From Clostridia bacterium (lineage in GTDB: Bacteria; Bacillota; Clostridia; TANB77; UBA1234), in assembly GCA_017462965.1 (NCBI GenBank), contig JAFTQC010000022.1:160242-214093 (forward strand): a stretch of 53,852 bases of DNA, written 5' to 3'. The notes under the pieces are model-generated. The model was not told where the DNA came from and ran no database searches. It worked only from the letters and a program-made list of their open reading frames with translations. The position numbers and the translations under genes were made by a program. Numbering within the stretch: the stretch's first letter is position 1; each line of letters opens with the position of its first letter. Shown here one piece after another: positions 25,860-33,522 of the stretch.

Positions 25860-28800
25860 ATGACAAACTTTGATTTCTTAAAATCAGATTCGCAGTTTGC
25901 TACGTTTGCAGATGCAGCGATTGCAGCTGAAAAAACTTTAAATATCGATATTGCAACTTGCGCAATTAATTGTCGCAGGGCGATGGAGCTTGCAATTAAA
26001 TGGATGTATTCTGTAGATAAAGATTTAGAGCTTCCTTATGATACTAAACTTTCTTGTCTTATGACGAATGAAAATTTTAGACATATTATAACTAGAGATT
26101 TATATCATAGGATGAATTTTATTAGAAAAATCGGAAATGATGCAGCTCATAATAATACTAAAAAAATAACTGTAGAACAAGCAAAGTTGTGTCTAGAAAA
26201 TCTTTTTGTTTTTATTGATTTTGTAGCTTGTTGTTATGGGGATAATTATACTCAAAGAGAATTTGATTTGGCGTTACTTGAAAATAAATCTGAATCATTA
26301 GTTGTTATGCCAAGTGACGTTGATTTAAATGAACTTATTAAAGAAAACAAATCTTTAAAAGAAGAATTAACAAAGAGACGTTTCGAAAAACAAAAATCTT
26401 ATGCTCCTTTAAAACCGCTTGAAATCACAGAATATCAAACTAGAATTTTATACATCGATTCAATGCTTGAAGAAGCTGGTTGGAGAAGAGGAGAAAACTG
26501 GCTTGATGAAAAAGAAGTTTTAGGAATGCCAAATAAATCTGAAGTTGGTTATGTGGATTATGTTTTATATGACGACATGAATAAACCACTTGCTCTTGTT
26601 GAGGCTAAGCGTACTTGCAAAGATGTTGCAATTGGTAGACAACAAGCAAAATTATATGCGGATTTATTAGAAAAAGAGTACGGAAGAAGACCGGTTATAT
26701 TTTTAACAAATGGCTTCGAAACTAGAATAGATGATGGGCAATATCCAGAAAGAGAAGTTGCAACTATATATTCTAAACGTGATTTAGAAAAGATGTTTAA
26801 CTTACGTAGAATGCGTACATCTTTAAATAAAATTGTGGTAGATAAAAATATTGCAGGTAGATATTATCAAAAAGCTGCAATTAAAGCAGTGTGTGATACT
26901 TTAGATGCAAAGAATAGAAGAAAAGCATTACTTGTAATGGCTACTGGTTCTGGTAAAACTAGGACTGTTATTGGTCTTTGTGATGTTTTGTTAAAACATG
27001 GTTGGGTAAAGAATATTCTTTTCTTAGCAGATCGTAATTCGTTAGTTACACAGGCTAAACGTTCTTTTGTAAATCTATTACCTGATTTAGCTGTAACTAA
27101 TTTGTGTGAAGAAAAAGATAATTATACAGCGCATTGTGTTTTTTCTACGTATCAAACTATGTATAATTGCATTGATGAAGCTAAAGATGAAGAGGGAAAA
27201 CTTTTCACAAGTGGCCATTTTGATTTGATTATTTGTGATGAAGCACATCGTTCAATTTATAATAAATATCGTGATATATTTAATTATTTTGATGCGCCGT
27301 TAGTAGGTCTTACAGCTACACCAAAAGATGAAATTGATAAAAATACATATGAAATTTTCGAGCTTGAAAATGGTGTACCTACATATGGTTACGAACTTGC
27401 ACAAGCTGTAACAGATGGTTACTTAGTAGATTATTTATCTGTTGAAACAAAACTAAAATTCATTGAACAAGGAATTGTGTATAGTGAATTATCTGAAGAT
27501 GAAAAAATAGAATATGAAAATACATTTGTTGATGAAAATGGACAAGTACCTGAAAAGATAGATTCTTCAGCACTTCATGAATGGGTATTTAATAGAGATA
27601 CAATAAAACAAGTTTTAAATATTTTGATGACAGAGGGATTAAAAGTTGATTATGGCAATAAGATAGGTAAAACGATAATCTTTGCTAAAAATCATGAACA
27701 TGCAGAGAAAATTTTTGAAGTATTCAATTCAGAATATCCACATCTTACAGGATATGCAAAAGTTATTGATAATTATACAAATTATGCTCAAAGTGCGATA
27801 GATGAATTTTCAGATAATAGAAGACTTCCACAAATCGCAATTTCTGTAGATATGTTAGATACAGGAATCGACGTGCCAGAAGTGTTAAATCTAGTATTCT
27901 TTAAAAAGGTTATGAGTAAGGCAAAGTTTTGGCAAATGATAGGTCGTGGAACTCGTAAATGTGAAGGTCTAATTGATGGCAAGGATAAGGACAAGTTTTA
28001 TATATTTGATTTTTGTGGTAACTTTGAATTCTTTAGAATGGGCAAAGAAAAACCAACAGCAAATCAAATTGCTTTGCAAGGAGCAATCTTTCATTTAAAA
28101 GCTCAAATCATATCTAAACTTCAAGATATTGCATATCAAACAAATGATTTGATTGAATTTAGAAAAACTCTTGTAAAAGAAATGTCTGAAAAAGTTAAAG
28201 AACTTAATCGTGAAAACTTTGCAGTAAGACAACATTTGAAATATGTAGATTTATATTCAAATGAAGAAAACTATTTAACAGTTAGTTATGAAGATACACT
28301 TATTATAAAAGATGAGCTTGCACCACTTATCATTCCTGATAATGATGAAGCAAGTGCTATTCGCTTTGATGCATTGATGTACGGAATTGAATTAGCATAT
28401 TTGGCAGGAAAAAGTTATACAAGACATAAAAGTGATTTACTAAAAAGAGTAAAAGCAATTTCAACAGTTGCTAATATTCCAGAAATTACTGCGAAAACAG
28501 AGCTTATAAATAAAATTATAAATACTAATTATATAGAAGATTGTGGCATAAATGAGTTTGAAGAGATACGAAAAGCTTTAAGAAATCTTATGAAATATAT
28601 TCCAAGAGGCAAGGTAAAATATACAACTAATTTTACAGATGATATTTTATCAACCGAATGGAATGAATCAGAACTTGAAAATGATGACTTGAAAAATTAC
28701 AAAGCAAAAGCAGAATTTTATATAAGACAACATCAAGAAAATGCTGTAATTTCAAAATTAAAAAATAACATTCCACTAACAGAAAAAGATATTTCAGAAC

Positions 28801-29150
28801 TTGAAAAAATATTGTGGAGTGAACTTGGAACAAAAAAAGAGTACGAATTAGAATTTGGACAAAAGCCATTAGGAGAATTTGTTCGAGAAATTGTAGGTTT
28901 AAATATGGAAGCTGCTAAAGAAGCTTTTGCAGAATTTTTAAATGATGTAAATTTAGATGCTAGACAAATATACTTTGTAAATCAAATTATTGAATATATA
29001 GTTCAAAATGGCTTGATGAAAGATGTATCAGTATTACAAGAATCGCCATTTACAGATAGGGGTAGCATTGTTGAGATATTCAAAGACTTGTCTATATGGC
29101 AGAAAATACGTGGTGTAATAGAAAAGATAAATATGAATGCTGCATCGTAA
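25860..29150 (+). CDS. hsdR: type I restriction endonuclease subunit HsdR
   Basis: HsdR translocates DNA and cuts it far from the site. The 1096 residues start with a DUF4145-like helical domain (about 1-130), then the HSDR_N nuclease with Asp233 and Glu248-Ala-Lys250, a DEAD-like helicase with ATGSGKT at 361-367 and DEAH at 460-463, a second RecA domain (SVDMLDTGIDVPEVLNL, MIGRGTRKC) and a C-terminal HsdM-contact region. The frame opens at 25836, but GGGGGG stands 6 bases before the ATG at 25860. The DUF4145 fusion is typical of the EcoEI-like type IB group. Confidence 0.96.
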   Translation: MTNFDFLKSDSQFATFADAAIAAEKTLNIDIATCAINCRRAMELAIKWMYSVDKDLELPYDTKLSCLMTNENFRHIITRDLYHRMNFIRKIGNDAAHNNTKKITVEQAKLCLENLFVFIDFVACCYGDNYTQREFDLALLENKSESLVVMPSDVDLNELIKENKSLKEELTKRRFEKQKSYAPLKPLEITEYQTRILYIDSMLEEAGWRRGENWLDEKEVLGMPNKSEVGYVDYVLYDDMNKPLALVEAKRTCKDVAIGRQQAKLYADLLEKEYGRRPVIFLTNGFETRIDDGQYPEREVATIYSKRDLEKMFNLRRMRTSLNKIVVDKNIAGRYYQKAAIKAVCDTLDAKNRRKALLVMATGSGKTRTVIGLCDVLLKHGWVKNILFLADRNSLVTQAKRSFVNLLPDLAVTNLCEEKDNYTAHCVFSTYQTMYNCIDEAKDEEGKLFTSGHFDLIICDEAHRSIYNKYRDIFNYFDAPLVGLTATPKDEIDKNTYEIFELENGVPTYGYELAQAVTDGYLVDYLSVETKLKFIEQGIVYSELSEDEKIEYENTFVDENGQVPEKIDSSALHEWVFNRDTIKQVLNILMTEGLKVDYGNKIGKTIIFAKNHEHAEKIFEVFNSEYPHLTGYAKVIDNYTNYAQSAIDEFSDNRRLPQIAISVDMLDTGIDVPEVLNLVFFKKVMSKAKFWQMIGRGTRKCEGLIDGKDKDKFYIFDFCGNFEFFRMGKEKPTANQIALQGAIFHLKAQIISKLQDIAYQTNDLIEFRKTLVKEMSEKVKELNRENFAVRQHLKYVDLYSNEENYLTVSYEDTLIIKDELAPLIIPDNDEASAIRFDALMYGIELAYLAGKSYTRHKSDLLKRVKAISTVANIPEITAKTELINKIINTNYIEDCGINEFEEIRKALRNLMKYIPRGKVKYTTNFTDDILSTEWNESELENDDLKNYKAKAEFYIRQHQENAVISKLKNNIPLTEKDISELEKILWSELGTKKEYELEFGQKPLGEFVREIVGLNMEAAKEAFAEFLNDVNLDARQIYFVNQIIEYIVQNGLMKDVSVLQESPFTDRGSIVEIFKDLSIWQKIRGVIEKINMNAAS

Positions 29151-29174
29151 AATTGAAATAAAAGAGGGGAAAGA

Positions 29175-30101
29175 ATGGGATTAACTGATGAACTTAAAAC
29201 TATTGTAAGTCAAAGACAAAATGTGACAGATGTAAAAATTTTTTTATTAAAAAATGATAAGCCTGAAAAAATGAAAATACTTCCATCTACTATAGGAATG
29301 GAAGTAATTGATGATTATTTTGAAAAAATTGAATTTCAAATTAGAGATAAAGAGGTTGTTAATTATATTCCAGACGTTATTGATAAAGAAACATTGCAAG
29401 TAATAGAAACGAGTAATATTGCTATATGGAATAATATAATAAAGGCTAGAAATGAAATGCCATTAATAAATGTATCTGAAATAACAGTTGAAGATTATAA
29501 TACAGATAATAATACTGTTTTAGTGGAAATTACGTTAGAAAATGAAGATGAAAATTTATATTTCTTAATTTGTCATAAGAAGGTATTTGCTTGGTATAGA
29601 AATGGTATTACTTTCCATAAAAAACAAAATGGACATTTTGAAAGAGGGAATGGAGAAGTCTTTGTTTTGATTCCTTTTGTAGATGTAATAATAAAAGGTA
29701 ACAAATGTTATATACTGAATGAAAATAATTTTAATAAAATATTTAAGTATGATGAGGTTATAACTAATCAAGTTAATGCTAAAATTGATGAAATAAAAAG
29801 TTTAAAATTTATTGCGGATTCTGATTCTTTTGTTAAAATGCTTAATAATTCAAAAAATGAAAAGAAAGCAATGGCTAAAGTTTTACAACAAAAACGTATT
29901 GAAAAAATAAATGGGTATACGCCAGAATACATTAGACAGCAGATAGAATCTCAGGAAGAATTAAATTTTATACAATTTAATGAGGACAACACTATACAAA
30001 TTGATAAAAAATCTTTTAAAGCAATAATGGGGATTTTAAAAGGAAAAATAAATTTAGATTTAATAACTAGAGAATTAAATGGGGTTGAGAATAATGAATA
30101 A
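29175..30101 (+). CDS. kwaB: KwaB-like (DUF4868) antiphage protein
   Basis: The 308 residues fit the DUF4868 family, which includes KwaB of the Kiwa defence system. The N-terminal half is a beta-rich domain with no membrane segment. The C-terminal half has the family-like series FNKIFKYDEVI, then a helical region with MLNNSKNEKKAMAKVL, and closes with IDKKSFKAIMGILKG. In Kiwa, KwaB is the cytosolic, DNA-binding partner of a four-helix membrane protein, and exactly such a protein is encoded by the next, overlapping gene. GAGGGGAAAG precedes the ATG, 24 bases after hsdR. The assignment rests on domain pattern plus partner and needs a profile search. Confidence 0.68.
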   Translation: MGLTDELKTIVSQRQNVTDVKIFLLKNDKPEKMKILPSTIGMEVIDDYFEKIEFQIRDKEVVNYIPDVIDKETLQVIETSNIAIWNNIIKARNEMPLINVSEITVEDYNTDNNTVLVEITLENEDENLYFLICHKKVFAWYRNGITFHKKQNGHFERGNGEVFVLIPFVDVIIKGNKCYILNENNFNKIFKYDEVITNQVNAKIDEIKSLKFIADSDSFVKMLNNSKNEKKAMAKVLQQKRIEKINGYTPEYIRQQIESQEELNFIQFNEDNTIQIDKKSFKAIMGILKGKINLDLITRELNGVENNE

Positions 30102-30696
30102 AGTGGAAAAGATTTGCTTATCTATGAGTTGCTTCATCTTGTTATATGGTATTTTTTTGTTAAAAAATATATTAAAGATAAAAGAATTATTTGGAATGGA
30201 AAATTTCTGTTGGAAAACCTCTCAAGAGTTTAGAGTTAATGTAATAATGATAGGTGTATTTTTAATATGTATTATTTTAAGTTTGGTTGGTATTATCATT
30301 TTTAGAAATACATTTTTGTCGGCATATAATGAGCCAAGTGAAAAAGTAATTATAGAGAGAGCAGAAAATATAACAAGTGATTATTTTTTTACATATTTTT
30401 CTTTATTTATATTAACATTCTTTTCGACGGATTCTACTTCATTAAGTGATATGGGATATTTGACTATTGTAATGTTTTTTATTATTTGGGTGTATGTAAA
30501 AAATGATATGTGGTTTATAAATCCAACACTTAATGTGTTAGGTTATAAATCTTTTAAAATTATATGTAAGCAAAATGATAAAATTCAAGAAATAAATGTA
30601 TTTTCAAAAGAAAATTTATGCAAGAATATTGGTGAACATTATAATATTTCATATAGTACATATGATTTTTCTGTTTGTTATAAGAAAGTGAAATGA
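30094..30696 (+). CDS. kwaA: KwaA-like four-helix membrane protein
   Basis: This 200-residue membrane protein has four hydrophobic segments (about 9-27, 46-68, 95-112 and 122-139) and a cytosolic C-terminal domain that begins NPTLNVLGYKSFKI. This is the layout of KwaA, the membrane sensor of Kiwa. The ATG at 30094 overlaps the kwaB-like gene by 8 bases; an upstream ATG in frame (30079) lacks a spaced ribosome binding site. The order kwaB-kwaA is the reverse of the usual kwaA-kwaB listing. The gene is strongly AT-rich, as membrane genes here are. Confidence 0.62.
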   Translation: MNKVEKICLSMSCFILLYGIFLLKNILKIKELFGMENFCWKTSQEFRVNVIMIGVFLICIILSLVGIIIFRNTFLSAYNEPSEKVIIERAENITSDYFFTYFSLFILTFFSTDSTSLSDMGYLTIVMFFIIWVYVKNDMWFINPTLNVLGYKSFKIICKQNDKIQEINVFSKENLCKNIGEHYNISYSTYDFSVCYKKVK

Positions 30697-30722
30697 TTAC
30701 ATATTCAAAATTGGAGGTAGCT

Positions 30723-31202
30723 ATGACTAATCAAAACTATTGGCAAGAAATTGTAAATACTCTCATAAAAAAAGGTCTTACAATTGCAACAATGGAAAGT
30801 TGCACTGGTGGCGGTATTGCAAGTGCAATCACAAATGTTTCTGGTGCATCAGCTGTACTTTCGGAAAGCTATGTTACATATAGTAACGATGCAAAAATTA
30901 AACAAGGTGTCAAGGCGAGTGTTATTGAAAAGCACACAGTATATAGCCAAGAAACTGCAATCGAAATGGCAAAGACTGTTAAGTCAAAAGCTGAATCTGA
31001 TATCGGAATTGGAGTTACAGGGCAACTTGGAAGAATCGATCCTAATAATCATGTTGATAAATTAAATGTTGTTTGGTTTGCAATTGTAAATCATGACGAT
31101 GAAGTTTATACGAAAGAAATTCATGTTCCTGATGGTGAAAGAATGGAACAGAAGGATTACGTGATTGACAGTGTTGCAAGAGAATTAATTGACTTAATTT
31201 GA
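30723..31202 (+). CDS. CinA C-terminal domain protein (NMN amidohydrolase PncC type)
   Basis: A 159-residue stand-alone CinA_C domain. It carries ATMESCTGGGIASAITNVSGAS, SYVTYSNDAK and GVTGQLG, the signature of enzymes that convert nicotinamide mononucleotide to nicotinic acid mononucleotide. The frame opens at 30693, but GGAGG lies just before the ATG at 30723. It follows the defence genes by 26 bases and may be read through from them, yet looks like ordinary housekeeping metabolism. Residue RIDPN where many homologues have AGP-like sequence is a small variation. Confidence 0.85.
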   Translation: MTNQNYWQEIVNTLIKKGLTIATMESCTGGGIASAITNVSGASAVLSESYVTYSNDAKIKQGVKASVIEKHTVYSQETAIEMAKTVKSKAESDIGIGVTGQLGRIDPNNHVDKLNVVWFAIVNHDDEVYTKEIHVPDGERMEQKDYVIDSVARELIDLI

Positions 31203-31221
31203 CTAAGAAGAGGAGAGTTTT

Positions 31222-31665
31222 ATGGCTAAAATTTTAAAATTTGTCGGTTCGTTTTTTATTGGGTTTCTTATAGGCTGTGCAATTGCAGTAGTATATTCAT
31301 TAATAGTGCATGCTATAGCCGAAAATAAAGGAGATGAAATTATGAATGAAACTGTGACGTATGAACAAATTTCACAAGAAGAAGCGAAAAGTATAATGGA
31401 TACGGAATCGAACTTTATTATTTTAGATGTTCGTACTGAAGAAGAGTTTGCAGAGGGACATATTGAAAATGCGATTTTGATACCTGATTATGAAATTGCT
31501 TCGAAGGCTGAGGAAGTATTAAAGGATAAAAGTCAACTTATTCTTGTGTATTGTAGAAGTGGAAGAAGAAGCCAGCTTGCTGCAGAAGCACTTGTGGAAT
31601 TAGGTTATACTAATGTAAAAGAATTTGGCGGAATTATCGATTGGAAACATGAAATTGTAAAATAA
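31222..31665 (+). CDS. membrane-anchored rhodanese-domain protein
   Basis: The 147-residue protein has one N-terminal transmembrane helix (about 6-32) and a rhodanese domain (about 46-147) with the motif YCRSGRRSQ and catalytic Cys111. Rhodaneses carry persulfide sulfur; those with an R-S-G-R loop often handle small sulfur substrates. The enzymatic part probably faces outward. It follows the CinA-like gene by 19 bases behind AGAGGAGAG. A strong terminator overlaps its stop. Confidence 0.88.
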   Translation: MAKILKFVGSFFIGFLIGCAIAVVYSLIVHAIAENKGDEIMNETVTYEQISQEEAKSIMDTESNFIILDVRTEEEFAEGHIENAILIPDYEIASKAEEVLKDKSQLILVYCRSGRRSQLAAEALVELGYTNVKEFGGIIDWKHEIVK

Positions 31666-31694
31666 AAGACTCGGAGATTTTCTCTGAGCCTTTT
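31664..31694. terminator. bidirectional terminator
   Basis: A stem of about 12 bp, AAAAGACTCGGAGA against TCTCTGAGCCTTTT with one mismatch, lies between two convergent genes ending at 31665 and 31704. A- and T-runs on both sides allow function on either strand. Confidence 0.8.
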
Positions 31695-31703
31695 CAAGTG
31701 ATT

Positions 31704-32252
31704 CTACTTGGTGAATTTGTAGCTTTCAACGATTGAACCAGCAGGAACATAGATTTCATAGCTTACCTTGGTATATGGATCTAAGCCCGTGATATAGTCT
31801 TGAAGCCACCATTTTTCGAATTTGGTGTAGCGGTAGTCGTAGGTAGTGAATATCTCGCGGATTAACGGAGCGCCCTCATACGTTTCGTCGATGAATACGT
31901 CGCTAGAGGTGATTGTTTTGGGAGAAAAACCATTTTTACCATTTTTCGTTGTTTTGTAGTAAAAATGAAATACGGTTTTTTCGGAAATCTCAACGTAAGA
32001 GCGTGTGCCGCTACCTGAAATTTCGGTGTCAGCCTGTAGAGAAACGAGTTCATATTCTACTGTTTCTTTAGAAACCACAAACGTTCCGCGGTCCCTGATT
32101 TTTCCTTCCATGGATAAGGTAAAGAACAGTGCGGTGATGCCCAGGATTACTGAGAAAATTCCTAGTACCACGATGGGTTTACTGATGCCATTACCTATTT
32201 TCATGAGAAAAAAACCGAGAAGTAGGAGTCCAAGAAAGATTAAGACTGGCAT
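31704..32252 (-). CDS. orphan two-helix membrane protein, 182 aa, higher G+C
   Basis: Unknown function. Two N-terminal transmembrane helices (about 2-19 and 26-47) are followed by an outside or cytosolic beta-rich domain that ends ...KVSYEIYVPAGSIVESYKF. The start at 32252 follows AGGAGGT. Its G+C and use of GTG, GCG, CTG and GGC codons are visibly above those of its neighbours, as in three other orphan genes here. It has a consensus-like promoter at 32374-32402 and a leader with a second Shine-Dalgarno followed by GTG-TAG. Confidence 0.72.
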   Translation of the reverse strand: MPVLIFLGLLLLGFFLMKIGNGISKPIVVLGIFSVILGITALFFTLSMEGKIRDRGTFVVSKETVEYELVSLQADTEISGSGTRSYVEISEKTVFHFYYKTTKNGKNGFSPKTITSSDVFIDETYEGAPLIREIFTTYDYRYTKFEKWWLQDYITGLDPYTKVSYEIYVPAGSIVESYKFTK

Positions 32253-32311
32253 GTGAGTACCTCCTAATAGAGTTTAGCAATATTTGAGCTACTGGTTTCA
32301 ATTGGGAGTTG

Positions 32312-32332
32312 CTACACGGAAATTACCTCCTT
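32312..32332 (-). promoter_or_regulatory. Shine-Dalgarno with immediate start-stop (GTG-TAG) in a leader
   Basis: On the minus strand, AAGGAGGT (32332-32325) is followed 7 bases later by GTG and then TAG (32317-32312). The real gene starts 60 bases further at 32252 with its own AGGAGGT. A ribosome loading here would start and stop at once. This could be a minimal regulatory ORF or the relic of an older start. Confidence 0.45.
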
Positions 32333-32373
32333 TTTATAGCAGAAGAACAGAGACAATCAATTTAAACATACAA

Positions 32374-32402
32374 ATTATACCATATTGTTTACATAAAATC
32401 AA
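32374..32402 (-). promoter_or_regulatory. promoter of the 31704-32252 gene
   Basis: Read on the minus strand: TTGATT (32402-32397), 17-base spacer, TATAAT (32379-32374), with TGG before the -10 box. The spacer TTATGTAAACAATATGG is close to that of the promoter at 11462. Confidence 0.78.
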
Positions 32403-32404
32403 GT

Positions 32405-32433
32405 AAAAGCTACATCATAAAGATGTAGCTTTT
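32405..32433. terminator. terminator between two tandem minus-strand genes
   Basis: AAAAGCTACATC and GATGTAGCTTTT are perfect 12-base arms around a 5-base loop. On the minus strand it follows the lipoprotein gene 32447-33415 and sits just before the promoter of the 31704 gene. Confidence 0.92.
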
Positions 32434-32446
32434 AACATTTTAAATT

Positions 32447-33415
32447 TTATTTCCAATTTGCAACTGCATAATAGCTTTTGCCTTCATAAATAATCTTTGA
32501 AAGTTCGTCGATTGATGCTGATGAGCTATAAAGAGTTCCGTTTTCTAGTACAATATATTTGAAATCTTCATCGTCTGAGTCATATGGCAAATACATGTAT
32601 CCTTCTTCATTACTTTCTTCGCTGTTCCAATTAATTGAATCGGCTTCATAAACAGTCCAGCCATCGAATGTAGAGCCTTCTTTTTCTACAGAAACTAATA
32701 TTGCAGAATTTATTATAGCTCCTGTCATAACGCTTTCTAAAGTATCCCCTTCATTAAGCCAATAATTATATTTATCTAATTCAAATCTTTCAGTTTCTTC
32801 ATCTCTAAAAACCATCATTCCGCCATTTGCATTAAAAGAAAAATAACCTGTATCCATTATAGGAGCATCAGACCAGCCTTCGATAACATAGTCTGATATT
32901 GGAACATTTGTCCATTTAGCCATAAAAGTAACATTGTGATTTGGCATAGACATTTCTAAAACTTCATCAGTTGTAAAAAGCGTATCTCCAGACAATTTTT
33001 CGTAAGCATAAGTATTGTATCCTTCGTCATCTGTAGTAATAATTTGTTTGAATCCTAGCCAACCTTCGAATGTATCACCTTCAAGTTCTGGCTTAACATT
33101 TAAAATTCCATTTTTAACTAGAACATCTTTTATTTTCTCGTTTTCAGTAGCGGCAAAATCCCATGATACGCTTTCATTAACAGCTGTACTGCCTTCTTCT
33201 GAAGCTAATGTCATAGATAGCATGCCTCCAGCTAATCCATGGCCATCAAGAGTAAGATATACTTCGTTAGAAACTTCGTCATTAGATTCTCCGGAATTAT
33301 TTACATTTATTTCTGCGTCAACATCTGACTCGTTTGTTGGTTCATTTTCACACCCAACTAATATCATTAATGATAAGCATGCAAAAAGTAATAAAAATAA
33401 TATGTTTTTCTTCAT
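32447..33415 (-). CDS. lipoprotein with InlB B-repeat-like (Flg_new) modules
   Basis: The 322-residue product has a lipoprotein signal peptide ending LMILVGC (Cys22), then an acidic linker, then two modules resembling Listeria-Bacteroides/InlB B repeats: FEGWLGFKQ...FMAKWT and FDGWTVYEA...YAVANWK. Such beta-grasp-like repeats are common in secreted proteins of gut Firmicutes and act as spacers or ligand-binding parts. The protein should be tethered to the outer face of the membrane. It has its own TTGACA/TAAAAT promoter and a terminator. Confidence 0.83.
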   Translation of the reverse strand: MKKNILFLLLFACLSLMILVGCENEPTNESDVDAEINVNNSGESNDEVSNEVYLTLDGHGLAGGMLSMTLASEEGSTAVNESVSWDFAATENEKIKDVLVKNGILNVKPELEGDTFEGWLGFKQIITTDDEGYNTYAYEKLSGDTLFTTDEVLEMSMPNHNVTFMAKWTNVPISDYVIEGWSDAPIMDTGYFSFNANGGMMVFRDEETERFELDKYNYWLNEGDTLESVMTGAIINSAILVSVEKEGSTFDGWTVYEADSINWNSEESNEEGYMYLPYDSDDEDFKYIVLENGTLYSSSASIDELSKIIYEGKSYYAVANWK

Positions 33416-33445
33416 TGTATTCCTCCTTTTAGAAAAGTTTAAATT

Positions 33446-33474
33446 ATTTTATCATTCGTAATATTATGTGTCAA
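33446..33474 (-). promoter_or_regulatory. promoter of the lipoprotein gene
   Basis: On the minus strand TTGACA (33474-33469), 17-base spacer, TAAAAT (33451-33446), 31 bases before the ATG at 33415 with AGGAGG between. Confidence 0.82.
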
Positions 33475-33490
33475 TTTTATGATATTATAT

Positions 33491-33499
33491 TGATATACT
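33491..33499 (+). promoter_or_regulatory. possible extended -10 promoter of the helicase gene
   Basis: TGATATACT is a TGn-TATACT extended -10 located 24 bases before the ATG at 33523; there is no clear -35 box. It is divergent from the promoter at 33446-33474. Confidence 0.4.
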
Positions 33500-33522
33500 A
33501 GAGTGAAAAGAGAGGTTCTATT

